Assembly: GCA_033675545.1 (NCBI GenBank)
Contig: JAWDGP010000260.1
Location: forward strand, 873,501-937,500
Origin: Elysia crispata
Taxonomy: Eukaryota; Mollusca; Gastropoda; Plakobranchidae
Reading direction: 5' to 3'
DNA length: 64,000 nt
In this document: positions 1 through 13,700 of the stretch, piece by piece
Position numbering within the stretch: the stretch's first letter is position 1
Layout of the letters: the number at the start of each line of letters is the position of its first letter
Made by a program: the position numbers and the translations under genes
The notes under the pieces: model-generated
Databases searched by the model: none
Told to the model about the DNA's origin: nothing
What the model saw: the letters and a program-made list of their open reading frames with translations, nothing else

Positions 1-367
1 GTGTATTATAGAACATTGAAAGCGATAACAAGAATTCAATATTGCTGTGTGCATCATGTATCTATAAAAAGTATTTGAAAAATATTGTTTTATGATGTAT
101 ATACACAAAACTCAAGTTAGGTGGCAATATTACAAGTCTAAAAACATCAGCAAATCCGGAAGGTGAAATGTTGTTTGAATTGTATCATTTGAATTTTGAT
201 GTTTTCCTTACTAGAATTGAAATTATCAAAGTTTATTTTAAGCAACTCATTTCATCCAGCTATTAAATGAAAAAAAAAATCTTTCATTATGTGTACATGA
301 AAGTGAAGCATGCTTCCATTTGAGATCTGTCTAAAAGAAATTTATTGATGTCATTCTGTTTTTTCAG

Positions 368-3300
368 GATTCATTTAAAAAAGTTGTGGAGTTTTATGGG
401 GAGAATCCAAGAAGTATTTCACCAGCACAATTCTTCTCTCAGATTGTTCGCTTTGTTGCAAGCTTTAAGGTTAGAATCAAATATATAAATGCTGAACTGA
501 ATGATATTCATAAGAGATAAAATTGATAAAAAAAATTTTGTATGCTTAGCATATGAAAGCTCTCAGATGCAGATTTGTCTTATTTTGAGTATAAGTGAGT
601 AATTCTAGCTTTTTTTTTCACTTTAACATATTTCAACTGAAAACAGAAACAATAAACGTTACTTTTTAGCATAAATTATGATGATGTCAAAGACAAAATC
701 AATTTTTTCATACACAGGATCATTATGATACTTTGTGAGGTTTGGTGTCATACTTTTCATGGTTTTCATACTTGAAATTTTTAAGTTTTGGGTTTTATTT
801 GTCTTTAGCCTATCAATTGAAACTTTGAAAATTATGTTTATGCTGCTTAAATACAAATACTGGAAAAATTGAAATGATAGAGAGGCATACATGCACTGCT
901 CTTATCTTTTCCTGTACCAAAACATGTATTCTCTCTGTTAAAGAAAATTTTAAGATTCATTCAAAAGTTGTTTGTTTTTTTTTGTTTAGTTTCAAGATGT
1001 TTTTTTTTTTCAAACGTTGCATGAGCATTTAATTCACCCTAGAAACTGATTAATTTTCAACTACTGGACAATTAAATTAGCGACGTTAAAAAAAGGAAAT
1101 CCTGTATGGAATAAGTTAAATATTTTTTCTCATTCTCGTCCTCACTTAAATTTGTTGTACTGCAATATCCTAAAACTCTGAAAGAAGAAAAAAAGAAGGC
1201 ATATCTAATTTGAAGTGTTTATTAATCATATCTGTAATTCTTTGCACCCTCACATATTATGTTATCCTGTGACATGCGTCCTAATTCATGATTTATTATA
1301 ATTTTTTTCAAAGAATAATCCTGCATTTAAAACTAGAGTGGCTAAATTATGCACCTTAGCATTGTGGAGAAGAGAAATCTGTGTATTTGGGCATTTTGAA
1401 CCCAAAGTGCTTTCCACATTTTTTTTTCTTTTCAAAGACGGAATGAATGATCTCATCTGTTTGTTTTTTGCTGCCTACAAATGAATTATCCAAATTGTGT
1501 TTGATTTAAAAATTTACAGGTAATTCATGACATCCCTTTTTTTAGCTGAAACTATATATAAACACAAAATAAAAAAATTTTTAGTTTCTAAGATTATTTA
1601 TGTTTACTGAGGAGAGTTTATTCTTACAAGTAATTATGGCTATCAAACATATACTTCTAATAGCAATCTGTGTTGGACAATGAAAGACGGCGAAAGCTTG
1701 AGATCGGTGTAATGGAACCTGAGTCTCAGCCAGTTAAGAAGAAAGATAAGAAGATGACTCAGGTAAATTCACATGATATTATCATTTTGCTGTCATGTAC
1801 GTTTTTATGAATGTAGGATTGAGAAATGTTAAAGGGATGGAAAATTGATTTGCTTTGTCTCTTCGTGATAGTTTAAAAAATATGCAATGGATCAACATTA
1901 AATAAAAGAGCGAACATTTTATTCAACTTCCTGCATTATTATGTTTGTTATGAGAAATTTGTGTTCTTGAGAAAAAAATGTTTTCTTTTCAGAAAGTTTT
2001 ATGAGATATCAGACAGTTGCAGATTGCAAAATTAATGCTCTATATAAAACTTTGAAGAAAGTGAATAGTTGAAAGAGATCAGAATACTTTTTTCATGTTT
2101 ACTTTTGTAAAGAAAATTTGGATTTTTCAAATGACAAGCCCATTTTATATTCTTTAAGAAAATGCTCATTATCTTTTCAGGAGGCCATGGTTAATGAGCT
2201 GAAAAATCGTAATCGTGAGATAAAAGAAAAGAGACGTCTGCTAAAGCAAGATGACATGTATCATGGAGCTTTGGAGGATATTCTTTTAGGTATGTAGTAC
2301 ACATAGTTTCATAATCTTTTTCTAACTGAATTTGTTCCTTGGTGAATCGAAATGTGAATTACAGCTCAAAATGTATTTGATCTAGAAATATATAAATATA
2401 TTGTTACTTCATCCTATTTCAGAAAAATACCTTAACCTAACAAGTAAACATGTTATTTCTTTTGTAAATGTTTGCAATTTGATCTAGAAATTACCCAGTC
2501 AGAGGTAAATTCATCAATCATGTCTTTATTTCGAAACTTTTTAAACTTGACCTAAGTTTTCTGTATCAATAAAAAGATTTTATTACTTTCTAATCTAATA
2601 TATTTGGTATGGGATCTCTGTAATTATTTCTTTCTTTAAGAGGAGCTCTCAAATTTTTATATTAATTCAAGTCTTGATTATCTGATAAAAGAGGAGTTGT
2701 AAGAAAAAGTGAGCCGAATAGAAAAAGATGAATGAAGATTCTTAGAATCATTTAGATTATCTCTTTTCCAACTGTGGAGAAATTTTTAAACTAAAGCTGG
2801 TTTTTTTTCTCATTAAATTTTATATCCTAATGCATTTTATTCATATTTTAGTTAAATCATCAAATAATTTCTAACCATATTCTGTATAACTTAATTTGAA
2901 ATTAATTATTTTATTTATTTTCATGGATGGTAAGGATCATTTGAACTTGAAATTTTGAAATCAAGGAACAAATTCTGGACATCAATCTATTTCAATGACT
3001 TTGGCAAGGAAAGGGAAAGTAATAAAATTCTTTGAGCAAATGTTTTTGAGTTAAAGCCTCACACCTATGAATATTGCTTTACAACATACATGAAGATGCA
3101 TTCCAGAAGAACACAGAACAAATCATATAGTAACATTAGTTATGGATATATTGACATGTTAAAAACAGGTCTTGATATGCCACATTGGGTCACATTGACA
3201 CCATAACACATGTTAATTGCTGCACCAGTTCTCGTCAAAATGTCATGTCGAATGGGAAAAGATAAAAAGCTATTTTAATTCAAATGAAGAAGATAAATCT

Positions 3301-3687
3301 TGTTGAAATGTAGTATTAGTTGAAAAGTTGAACAAGAAAGTTCCTTAGAAAATTTTTTTGTGTAATTGTGTTCATGTAAAAGTAACCTTCAAGTATCTAA
3401 TGCACTCTATCATTATATATCACAATAAAAATTGGATTTCCAGTCTCTTTGTCTTCGGAATAATTGTGTATCATACCTAGTACACTCTGGTTTCCATTCC
3501 ATCATTTTGAGTGCATTGATCTTTTCTATCAGCACATATAATTTTATGTAACAAATATTTTGATGTTCCATTCTTAGATCTGAAAAATGAACCATACAGA
3601 CGTGCAGATGCTTTGCGTCGAAGCCAAAGAAGAAGGGCAGAGAACCTGATCCAAGTTCAACATGCTGGAGCTGGAGACATGTTTTAA
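368..3687 (+). CDS. FMNL: Formin-like protein (FMNL type), C-terminal exons, 5'-partial
   Basis: Four exons join in phase: 368-469, 1664-1762, 2181-2289 and 3578-3687 (TAA stop 3685-3687). Each has an AG acceptor and GT donor. The 139 visible residues are the end of the FH2 domain (the phrase [13 protein letters not shown] resembles the formin segment before the C-terminal helix), a charged stretch (NERRRKLE, then [13 protein letters not shown]), and a DAD-like autoregulatory tail: an [18 protein letters not shown] core followed by the basic run RRSQRRR. This tail matches the FMNL1/FMNL2 C-terminal form (DLRNQPYIRAD...RRSARRR). Formins of this family nucleate and elongate unbranched actin filaments; the tail folds back on the N-terminal inhibitory domain until Rho-family GTPases release it. 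The rest of the gene lies left of the window. The family call is firm; the FMNL paralogue is not resolved. Confidence 0.88.
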
Positions 3688-6600
3688 AGTTGTACAGTTT
3701 TCATTGTAATATATCGGCAACATTATACCATTTATATTAGAACATGGCTGCTATTGACATGGATGATGTGAGAGGAAAGTTGATCAATTGTTGAAACCAA
3801 AAATTTCTTCATTTCATCTTTTGATGTTACTCACTGATACATTTTTTTGAACTTAGTTTTCAACTACGGAGAAACAAGAGACCAAACAAGTATTACATCT
3901 TTAACCCCTCAAGTTTGCTGAAATTAGGCTTTGACACTACCCTTTCTTGATAAAGAGATACTTTGTGCTCTTATCCTTGTAATGAGCCAATTTAGAAAGA
4001 AAAAGCAGGAAAAGTGGATTAGTACCAATATGATTTCAATTTGCTTCTGTTCATTTTTTGAAACTTAGCCAATTATCTAGTATAAGTTTTAATTAGTGAG
4101 TGAAGAATGAAAATATAAGGATTGTAAATTGATTTATCTTTTTTGTGGGAATAGTAGGTGTCTCGGTCCATTTTGACATTTTTCCATGTGTTGAAATCTT
4201 TTATGGATTACTTTTCTATGTAATTTTGATTTGTTCTATGAAAGAGAAGAAATAAAATGGCACATGAATTTTCTCATAAATTACGCAATTTATGACAAGT
4301 TTGTATCTGCAACACAGCCAGTTTACAATATGATTGGAAGTTTTAAAATTGCATTAACTTTTTCTCTTCTTCCCTCATATAGATGAAATGTCAGGAAAAT
4401 TCCATCCTTCTGTGATTTTTTTTATTTCTTTAACATACTTTGGTTGGTTCAAATTTATTTTGAGATATAATTTGTATTGAAAGTCTTCCAAACAGCATAA
4501 ATATTTGTAAATAATTAAACTTAATTTTGCTCACTAATGACAGCCTTTATAATAAAAAAAAGCATAGGATATTTTGATAGTCACTAAATACAGCTTTATC
4601 AGTCACATTTAAATATTAGAGTTCGCTATGCTTTAAATAAGAAAGCTGTAATACTTACAGTTTTAAAACCCTGGGGCCAGATTTCATTCATTTTTTTATT
4701 GTGCTATAAAAATGTTGCAGTGATCAGTATTTCATGAGAAGACTTGGGCAGTTAACGTACAACTTATCTAGTTCCATGCACACGATGGCAATTCTTTTCA
4801 ACTCTTCAAAGATCCTTTTAAAAGAATTTTAATTTCTTAATACTTTCAGAACTGCAGGAAAACTCGACTAACTTTTAACTAAAGCATTTTTCCGTCCCTT
4901 ACCTAAAATGGGTTTATTGTTTGTCAAAGCATGAATGTGGGTAGGCTGACAGTATATTTGTCCATGTAAGGACAGAAAAAGGGTTTAGTCATTAAGCGTT
5001 ATTCATTTGAGTTGCACAGCAAACAAGAAGTGCTGAATGAAGATTTTTCTCTTCCTATATTCCAAGATGTACATAAACTGTCAAAATATAAGCATTTGTA
5101 GATAAAAACCCAGTCTCGTTGCTCCTTATTATTATTTCTTGGTGAATCACTTGTTTAATATTGTAACATGCTTTTTATTTACAGTGTGTATTGTTCAAAT
5201 ACTGCTATTTGAAAAATTTGTAGGCTAAAACAATTTTCATTATTGTGCAATAATCATGAGGTGGCAGACAAGAATAAAAAAGAAATGGAAAAGTATCTGT
5301 CCTAACCTCTTCTTTCTCCACTGCCAGTCTCTCATTTTATCTGTCTTGTCTCTGATAGGTTGGGTAGATATGTTGAGTGTTTTGGGATAGCTTCTCTTTT
5401 TAAACCTTGTCTTGCAAGCCCTGAAATTTGAAATATTGTAAATGTTTGACTGGACTTGAAAAGAATTAATTTATTTTTTTCCATTTACTCTTCCCGTGAA
5501 AGAGAAGTACATAGGCCTATATAATTCCAGAAAAAAGTTTTGTGTGATGGCCGTTCAAAATCTGAAATATGTCAGGAATACAATAATTTAACAAATGAAG
5601 TTCAATTAGCAGTGTATTAATTTTTCAGTAAGAAAATGAGATTGTCAAGAAATTCAAGGTCTTATGTGCTGAGCAACTAATCTTTACCATGATACCAATT
5701 CATCAGGGTCTGATTTTTCATTCATTCATTTTGAAGTGAAGTGCCTAAATACATTTTTTTTTGTGTATATAGATTTATTGTATTGTACAACATTGAACCA
5801 CCGCTACTAATTTGACACTTCAACAAAATGGAACATGTTTAATCGAGCTTTTCATAAATGATTTACACCTCAAATATTTCTACTTGACAACACATTGCGT
5901 GTTGTTTAAATAGCTGAGAAAGAGATGAAAAAGCTTTTATACCATGTGTACATTCTAAATTTTTTTTTCTTTTTCTTTTTAATTGGTTTCATTAGGACTA
6001 ATAAGAGAAATAAAATTAAAGGCTAAACTCAGAATTTAGCAATTCTAGGCCTGTGTGTAAGCTGATAACAAGCAGTACGCAATCTAATGAGACATTATGT
6101 TTACAAACATTACCTCTGAGACTTTTTTCTTCACATTTATGAATGATACTTTTATCTCCAATTTATGAACATTTCTCTCCAAAGTTTTGCCCGTATCATG
6201 TGCCACCTAAGCTACTGGATTATAAATCATTTGCCGAATGTTTTAATATTTTTCAATTAATTTTCCTCATTCATTATTTTTGGAAAAATGTAAGGTAAGA
6301 AAGATAAAAATATTAGCATGTGATTGAAAGAAAAGCGATTTTTTAATTGAGATAGAAAAATGAACACTATAAATTTTATGGAATTTCATCACTTGTTTGT
6401 ATCAACCTAAATATTTTGTATTTAAACAACACATTAAAACAATCATTAGATGCATGAAAAAATTCATAATCCTCTTACTGAACTAAAATGGCAACCAAAA
6501 TTTAGTTTGTATGTGTGAACTACACTAAAAGTTCACTACAGTGTAGTCCAAATGCAGTTAGTACAACTCATGGAAAACTTTTTTATAATCCCAATCAGTA

Positions 6601-8052
6601 ATGATTTTTTATGTCATACCCACATGTTGAACTTTGATCATTTGAAGTTTTTAAATGTACCCAAGCAGTTTGTCTAAAGTTAATGCACTGAGTAATATGA
6701 AATTTATTTCTTGCCCTGTGGGTGTGCATGCAGTGTGTCTCTATTATCTCTGTGCATATTTCTTTTTCATTCCTAGTCATACCTATTTGCTTTGCAGTTT
6801 TATTTGCTACTAAATTGCTTCTCACTAGTGAAGCTTTTGCTTTTGATCTGATAATGTTGTTATCAACTCTTACAATTTTACTTTTAGTCCCTTATGTTCT
6901 CATTTATTATTTAAATTCAACACTTCCAGGACATTTTAGACACAATCAATAAGCGATTTTAGTAATAAAACCTAGTAAAAAAAATATTCAAACTTAAAAT
7001 CATGTCTTGGTTTATATTGAAATGATTGTCATTTCTTCTCCATCATTCTAAAATTCAGAATATGTAGGTGGTGTCAAATTCTAAATAATTATAAGTTAAA
7101 ACTAGAAACCTGATTAACCCCGGCTGCCTCTTAATACTTTAAGTATTGTTTTGTACTATCAGTTGTGAAAATAAGTATCTATTTTCTAGCTGTCTCCTTG
7201 CATTTTAATCTTTATCCAGCTTCTTTAGTTTATTCCCTGTTTTCAAATCATATCAAAAGAATTGAACATTTGTAATTTATCAGTGTGTTCAGACAAGAAA
7301 TTTCAAAATAATGTGTGAAATATATACTGTCTTTATCAATTATTAAGCTAAACTATAAGTGGATTATCTTGCCACAAATTTTATGGGATGCCAGTTGATT
7401 CATTAAAATTTTGTTGCTTTCTTTTTTTTTTTTGTAAATCACATTATATAAGCCCACATGTATGCAATTTTTCTGAATATTACTAGTAATCTGTACATGT
7501 CTTATTAAATTTAAAGTATTTGCTAATGCTGACCAATTTCATAGCACTGTACGGTACACCCTATGCTATAATAGACGCGCCTTGATTAGAATAATATCTC
7601 AGATGGAAAAATCAAATCTTATTTACTCATCTGCCTAAATACGACTTCCTTTATATTCAGACAATAATAATTAACATGGTCATATTTAATGGCGAACAGC
7701 TTAGGCAGAACAGAATTTTAAGAATTTATTATGGTTTCATTTAAATTTTGTCGATGATCAAAAATCACTTTAAAATGCAAAATAAAATGATTTGCAATTA
7801 GCATAATCAACTGGTTAGTTTTTAACACAAGGTATCAGGCATAACAATCATGTTTTTTTTGTGCCTTGGGTATGATACATTTCAACTATGAAAATTTTTT
7901 TGTATGATGCATAAGTGTGTGCAAATGTGTTTGTCCCTGTGCCATTCTCATGAACTTACTGTCATTAATAAATTAATGATTTAAAACTGATTTTGCTTTG
8001 ATATATTTAATTTTCTTAAGTTCCAGACTAATATTAATAAAATTAAAATACT
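3688..8052. other. Formin 3' UTR and intergenic DNA
   Basis: AT-rich sequence with no ORF of coding character and no recognisable gene. The 3' UTR of the formin occupies an unknown part of it. Short ORFs on either strand here have no domain, no splice partners and low-complexity composition. Confidence 0.6.
4251..4256 (+). terminator. Candidate polyadenylation signal of the formin gene
   Basis: An AATAAA lies 564 bases after the formin stop codon, in AT-rich sequence without coding character. Further AATAAA copies occur downstream, so the true cleavage site cannot be chosen from sequence alone. Confidence 0.35.
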
Positions 8053-8348
8053 AAGTAATTAAGTAGTGGAAACCTCATAATTTGAATGGACGAAAACTTT
8101 GAATTAAGAGTGGGAAAATTCGAATTACAAAAAATGGGTATAACTGAATCTATGACTCATTGACTGAGTGTGTACAGTATCTGCCACAAGTAACTTTCCC
8201 CTTCCCCTGTCCCATTTTACTACCAGTATCAGTGTTACAACTTGCACTCAGCTGTTTGTGCATGAGCTCCCTCCTTGCTTTGTTAGCACACTGATCAGCC
8301 TTTCTCGAGCAGTAATTAGCATGAGGTTTCCACTCTACTTAATTACTT
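8053..8348. mobile_element. Non-autonomous Tigger-like MITE
   Basis: A 296-bp element with inverted ends. The left arm, 8053-8078, contains GTGGAAACCTCAT; the right arm, 8321-8348, contains ATGAGGTTTCCAC. Its interior (about 8150-8320) aligns well with 10385-10562 inside the larger Tigger-like element: both carry GACTCATTGACTGAGTGTG, TGCCAC, and GCACTGATCAGCC near the right end of the match. It carries no transposase. It is best read as an internally deleted relative of the 1400-bp element at 9326-10725 that a related transposase could move. Confidence 0.75.
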
Positions 8349-9325
8349 TACTGTTACGTATGGATATTTTCAGGAGTGGAAAATAATCATTGCTGTATTT
8401 AAAATGTCAAGTGACACATAGGCAAGTGGCATTACTTATGTTTAAAATGAAAATATTTTTTTAGGTTCAAATCCCATCAACTCCCCTCCCCCAGATCTCT
8501 ATGATCTAAAAAATGATTACTACACACCTCAGCATTTAGATACAAGCAAAATAAAGTTGTAAAAATAAATGCAGTTGCATGACTATCAATTAACCCTGTA
8601 GAAAAACACGTGCTGTTAGCTTGCATTCACAGTAATTTCTATCAATACAATCGGATCATTGAATGCAGTACGACAAATTCTTTTTCAAAAGTACAATTTT
8701 CATGTTGGTGTTCTCTAAATACCATTTCGCCTTGCTGAAATACCCCAGTTCTGTTCACCTTAGTGAAGGGCAATAAATAAAGCAGACAGCCATCAGCCCA
8801 GTGACAATTAAGATCATAAGTCATCAGGAGGTCAATAACCTGTCACATAATACAGATGCTGGCTGATTGCTTGCTCTCAATTTTTTTAGGAAACTCGAGA
8901 TTCAACACTTACAATTACAATTTTACATATAAATTTCATTCTCCAGATGAAAGCAGGCTCATTCAATCATTTTCTTCTCCGTATTAAATTCTCTGCTTTG
9001 CGCTGAACCTAGTTTTATATGGACAAGTACTTCAATTCCAGTGTTATCACAGCTTCATTTTTTTTTTCAAAGAAAATGTTTTTCCTCTCCAAGTCTTTTT
9101 TTTGTGTAAGTATTTTTACTATTTACTGCCCATAGAGAAATTCCATTGTTTCTTCCAAAGATTAGAATAATTTTCTGGTTTATAATGACATAGCATTTGT
9201 TTTCATGCCAATCAGATAAATTGTTCTCATTCCATAAAGTTTATAATTTTTATTCCAAGAGAAATTGGGGATTAAATGAGACCAATGCAAGAATTTCATC
9301 AATTTAGGCTAGTACATTTATTATA
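8349..9325. other. Spacer between MITE and Tigger element
   Basis: AT-rich sequence; no gene or repeat identified. A sequence at 8464 resembles a tRNA B box but has no cloverleaf (see rejected items). Confidence 0.5.
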
Positions 9326-10725
9326 CAGTGGAAAACTCATAATTCGAACTGCTTGGGAATGCATGAAAACTTCGAATTAAGAGGATTCGAATTACAAAAA
9401 AAAGAGGCATTTATGACTGAATGAGAACAGGGACAAAATATAAAGTTACCTCCCTTGTTTGGAAAATGACTCAAATGGGAGTTCCCCACTGTTTTCTTGC
9501 TATTGTCCCTCTCGTCGGCATTGAAAATATCATCAGGCTTGTACAGCTGAAGAAGTTCCTTTAAGGCAGAGCCTCGCCATGTTTCAACTGTGCTCATGTC
9601 CACAGATGCTGCTTCTCCACTGATACTGATAGCCTTGAAAATGATCCCATGTTGTCGCTTGAACCTACTGAGCCAACCAGAGCATGGCACAAAATCAATG
9701 CCCAATTCCTGGGCCTTCTCCATTACGATAGGTCCACTAATAGGGGCACCTTGAGCTCTTGATTGCTTGAACCAAGTCAGCAAACCAGCATTAACGTCCT
9801 CCACTCAACTTGTTCGCATCCGTTTCTTGCTCAAATTGACAGAGGATGAGCTGGACATTTTTTCTATTTTCTCTCTGTTCTTTAAAATGGTTGAGAGGGT
9901 GTTGGCTGGAATTCCGTAATTGTCAGCGATTTCTTTTTTTCGTTGTTGTCTTTCCCATGTTGTCTATCTCACTCAATAATTTCAACTTGGTTTCAAGGGT
10001 GAGGGTAGTCTGCTTTCTTTTCAAGGGATTAACTTGAGAAGATGCCATTTTCGAAGAGAATTTGAATAAGATCTAGATGCGTGGAAATACAAACATAGGT
10101 AAATGTCTCTACAAGTGCTAAAGCAACAAGTGAGCTGGTGTACACAGGATAGGTGTCGAGGAAACAAACTGACCAGTGTGTCGATCTTGGTACCTTGTGT
10201 TTACTTGCCTAGACCACCCGTAGGATCTCTTGGCACGCTGAGACAGTCATGACAAAAACTTAACCCAGTCTGTAGCCCTGCACTCGGGCGCCTCCCTCAC
10301 CTTTTCCCCTCCTCTCCCCTTCCCCGTTCTTTCCGCACACACCCTACTGTTGCTCAATCAAAGCGCTGCCAGTGAAACACCTTGCTAGATCTATGACTCA
10401 TTGACTGAGTGTGCACTGTGCCTGCCACGAGCACCCCTCCCCTTTCCGCGGCCCCATGTTACAATCAGTATCAATGTTTCTACGTCACATCTTTCTTTGT
10501 GCATCAGGTCCCTCCTCGCTTTGTTAGCGCACTGATCAGCCTTTCTCAGGCAGTCAATAGTACTTCTGTAATGCCTAATGGGGTGGTATCGACTTCGAAT
10601 TAAGAGAATCGAACCTGAAAGGCTTCGAAATATGAGTCCGAGTCTAACAAAGCCAAAGAGAGAAAAAAAACCTACCCTCTCAAAAAATTCGAAAAATCAG
10701 ACTTCAGTTTCTGAGGTTTCCACTG
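9326..10725 (-). mobile_element. Tigger/pogo-like DNA transposon with TA target duplication
   Basis: The element begins CAGTGGAAAACTCA at 9326 and ends with the inverted version TGAGGTTTCCACTG at 10725. Both ends are flanked by TA (9324-9325 and 10726-10727), the target duplication of the Tc1/mariner superfamily. The imperfect terminal inverted repeats continue with GAATT/AATTC-rich sequence. The minus strand encodes remains of a CENP-B-type transposase (9500-10048). At 1400 bp it is about half the length expected for a full Tigger, so the DDE catalytic part is largely deleted. It is a decayed, non-autonomous copy. Confidence 0.85.
9500..10048 (-). pseudogene. Broken Tigger/pogo transposase (CENP-B-like N-terminal half)
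   Basis: An ATG at 10048 opens a minus-strand frame starting MASSQVNPLKRKQTTLTLET, the usual pipsqueak-type helix-turn-helix of Tigger transposases. A run of A on the coding strand near 9930-9940 shifts the frame; the second half of the helix-turn-helix follows (GIPANTLSTILKNREKI). An in-frame TGA lies just above 9804. The CENP-B DNA-binding domain then reads openly (LLTWFKQSRAQG, GWLSRFKRQHGI), down to YKPDDIFNADE, which holds the first catalytic aspartate of the DDE domain. Similarity stops there, near 9505, and the remaining DDE domain is absent. Frameshift, stop and truncation together mean no functional transposase. Confidence 0.82.
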
Positions 10726-10727
10726 TA

Positions 10728-13700
10728 ATTACAATTTTTTTGATATCATAAAAATTTTAGAGTGAAAAATTGTTTTCTTGTCATTAAGTTTATAATTTTG
10801 ATTCTGAGATAACTTAATCCAGTGGTTTTAACATGAAACAAATACATGAAATTATCAATAGGGATAAAATGTGGCCAGTGTGAGAATTTCTTCAATTTAG
10901 ACTAGTACATTTACTATAATTACAATGTACTGATACTATGTAATCTCAACTGAAACAAAAAAATTTGAAAATAATGAAGAAAGCTGTGATTTTCATTTAA
11001 AAAAAAATTGTAATTATCATCTAAGGACTTTTCAGGACACAAATTTTTTTTTTTTGATAATTACAAGATGGAAAAAATATTTGAGACTCATTTTGAGATA
11101 AAGCCAGCCTTTGTCAAACTTGTGAAAGGAGAATATTGACTTACAAAGGAAAATTATCTCAAAGAAACCCACTGTGCTACCTTGATTTCAATGATGACAT
11201 TTTGTTTATTTACCATATTGATATAACTAAAGACAATGGAGGGTTGCACTAAAGAACAAAATGTGTCTTCTCTGAATTGCAATGGGATGGCCAAGAGTCA
11301 CAAAATGCAAAGTTATTCAAAGACTGCTCTGAACAGGATTCAAGAAAACACATTTGATTACCTTATAGTCTTAACAGCTTATGTCATTCAGAGTTGAAAA
11401 TAAGTTTCTTAAAAACGTATGAGACAGGACCAAGTCTGGTGTCAAGGCCTTTATCAGACCAGTTCAGACCTTGAAAATCGCAACAGTCATACCTGAGTGA
11501 CAATAGATGAAACACTTCTCCTTCATTTGCATATGATGATGAATCAAAGCAATCTCCCTAGTAACTAGAGACATACTTGCATTGTGAGAAATCAAACATT
11601 TCACCAACGTATGTACATAGACATAAAGATGAACCATTGCATCCTTCCATACCACAAAAAAAATGCCAGGTAACCAAAACATTTGCAGATGAACTCTCAC
11701 ATTTATACAGATATGACATACTTTATCATGCATGATGGTGGTAAAAAACATTTCGCACAGCCTCTTGCATTTTCACCACCCAACACCAAAAACAAAGCAA
11801 ACTATAGACACCACACCAGAAAAAGCAGTTTCTTGTACAAATTCTCGAAATACATTAGGCATATATCAAATCACATCAAGAGATGCTATGAAAAGTAGAG
11901 TAGAGGAAGCTCAGCTAAAGAAACAACACCTCAGTGCCCTACATCCACATCAAGTAAACCTAAGCATTACAGTATAAAAAACATGACAATCTTTTGAGTC
12001 TAGAGGAGAAAAACATTTCAACTGCATATGTTATGAATGTCCTTTTGTTTAAACATTGGTGTAGACAATTTTTGTTTGTTACCATGAAATGAAATAATAT
12101 CAATTGAAATACAGAAAGGATGACTAAATTAACAAATCCAAGGTTCACAACAATTTCAACAATAGGCTTCGCACATTTTAAGACAAAAGTCCAAATTTTT
12201 CATAATATGCAACAACAGTCTCAATATTGATTTCCCATATGTTCAGTTTTAGTTTAGATTATTTTAGAATTTTTTATCATTTAATGTCTTCATTGCACAT
12301 GGCATAGATGATAGCTTCATTGCTCTGATAACATTATAAGAAGCAACACAATACCTTACTCTTTCTAACATGGGCAGTGATGATTGTTTTGGATCAAATT
12401 CATCGTAATTCAGGAATTAATCCAAAACATAAGCTGTCTTAAAACAATTATGTAAAAAGCTAACAATTTAACAAAAAAAATAAATGCTACAATATGGCAT
12501 ATTACCAATATGAAAAGCTGCAAGTTTATCAACCATAGTAGTTTTAGCATTCATAAAACACCTATAAAAATCTCATTAGGACTTTCATCATTGTTCAACC
12601 TGCTTTCTCTTCTAAAATGCATTACCATGCAAAGTAATAAAACAACCACATTTACAAAAAAATGATTTGATGTAAGTTCTAAAATGTTTATCGGAATGAA
12701 GATGTTTTTTTCTGGAAAGCCAGCAAGGTAGTTTTTCTCTTCAATGGAATGAAAATTACAAATTGCAAAGGGAATGACCTTTTTTCTGAACATACTGGGT
12801 ACTATAATTTGACAGCGGTATGCTCTTTCATTTTTTCACAAAAAATAATATAGTTTTGTAAAAAGACAATTTGGTCAAAGAGCACAGTTTAAAAATTAAA
12901 AATAAATAAAAACATAATTTTAACTTAGAGACCTAATTTTATTTGCATCCTTACACACAATATTTCTTATTTGTTAAGAATTTGAAGTTTATGCAGTCAA
13001 AAAAAAACCCAAACATAATCCAAAATAGCCATTTTCCCTAATTGGTGAAAATTATAGTAGCCCCATCTTTAGTGAATAATAGCACTAGCATAGTTGGTTA
13101 TTGTATCGATCATATTAAAATTATGATCTGATTTATCTTCCTCCTCTAGTGAGATGGGTTTATAACTGCAAGTGGGAAAATTTATGTCTGCTTCAAGGAA
13201 AAAAAAAGCTAATTGCTAGGCCAAGAAACAGTTTATTTGAATTTAACACTTGATTTGCAAAACTTAACAGCATACACAGATATTTCATAAGTCATGCAAA
13301 ATCAACCCTTTTACTCGCACTGTCGCAGTAATATGCTTCGTTTTGATAATGATCAAGTACTATTAGATACTGGAAAAGTTTCGAGAAAATTGAGCATATT
13401 TTTCTTTAATTATATGTTTCAACAAACTTTGTGTGCTTAAGGAAAAAGGTGCATTTAATTAAAAAGAGCAAACCAAAGATTCTACTTGGGCATGAGCTTT
13501 AAAAATGATCTGTTTTTGTTTCACCAAATCAATAATTTCTAGGACGCCGTCTTTGTGTGGCACAAAGAACTCTGACTCAGTGTGGTACTGTCGATCTACC
13601 CTTCATTGAGAGATAAAGATTTGGCTAGGGGCTGCTAGAATAACAAGGGGATGAAATCCTGCATGTAAAGATTTCAAAAGTTGAGAGATGGATGGTGGGT

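Noticed and set aside
6722..6952. Hydrophobic 76-aa ORF resembling a membrane protein
   Set aside because: T-rich composition gives Leu/Ile/Phe-rich frames by chance; no splice or start context.
8405..8480. tRNA-like A box and B box (GGTTCAAATCC) on the plus strand
   Set aside because: No acceptor, D or anticodon stem can be paired; likely chance or a very old SINE trace.
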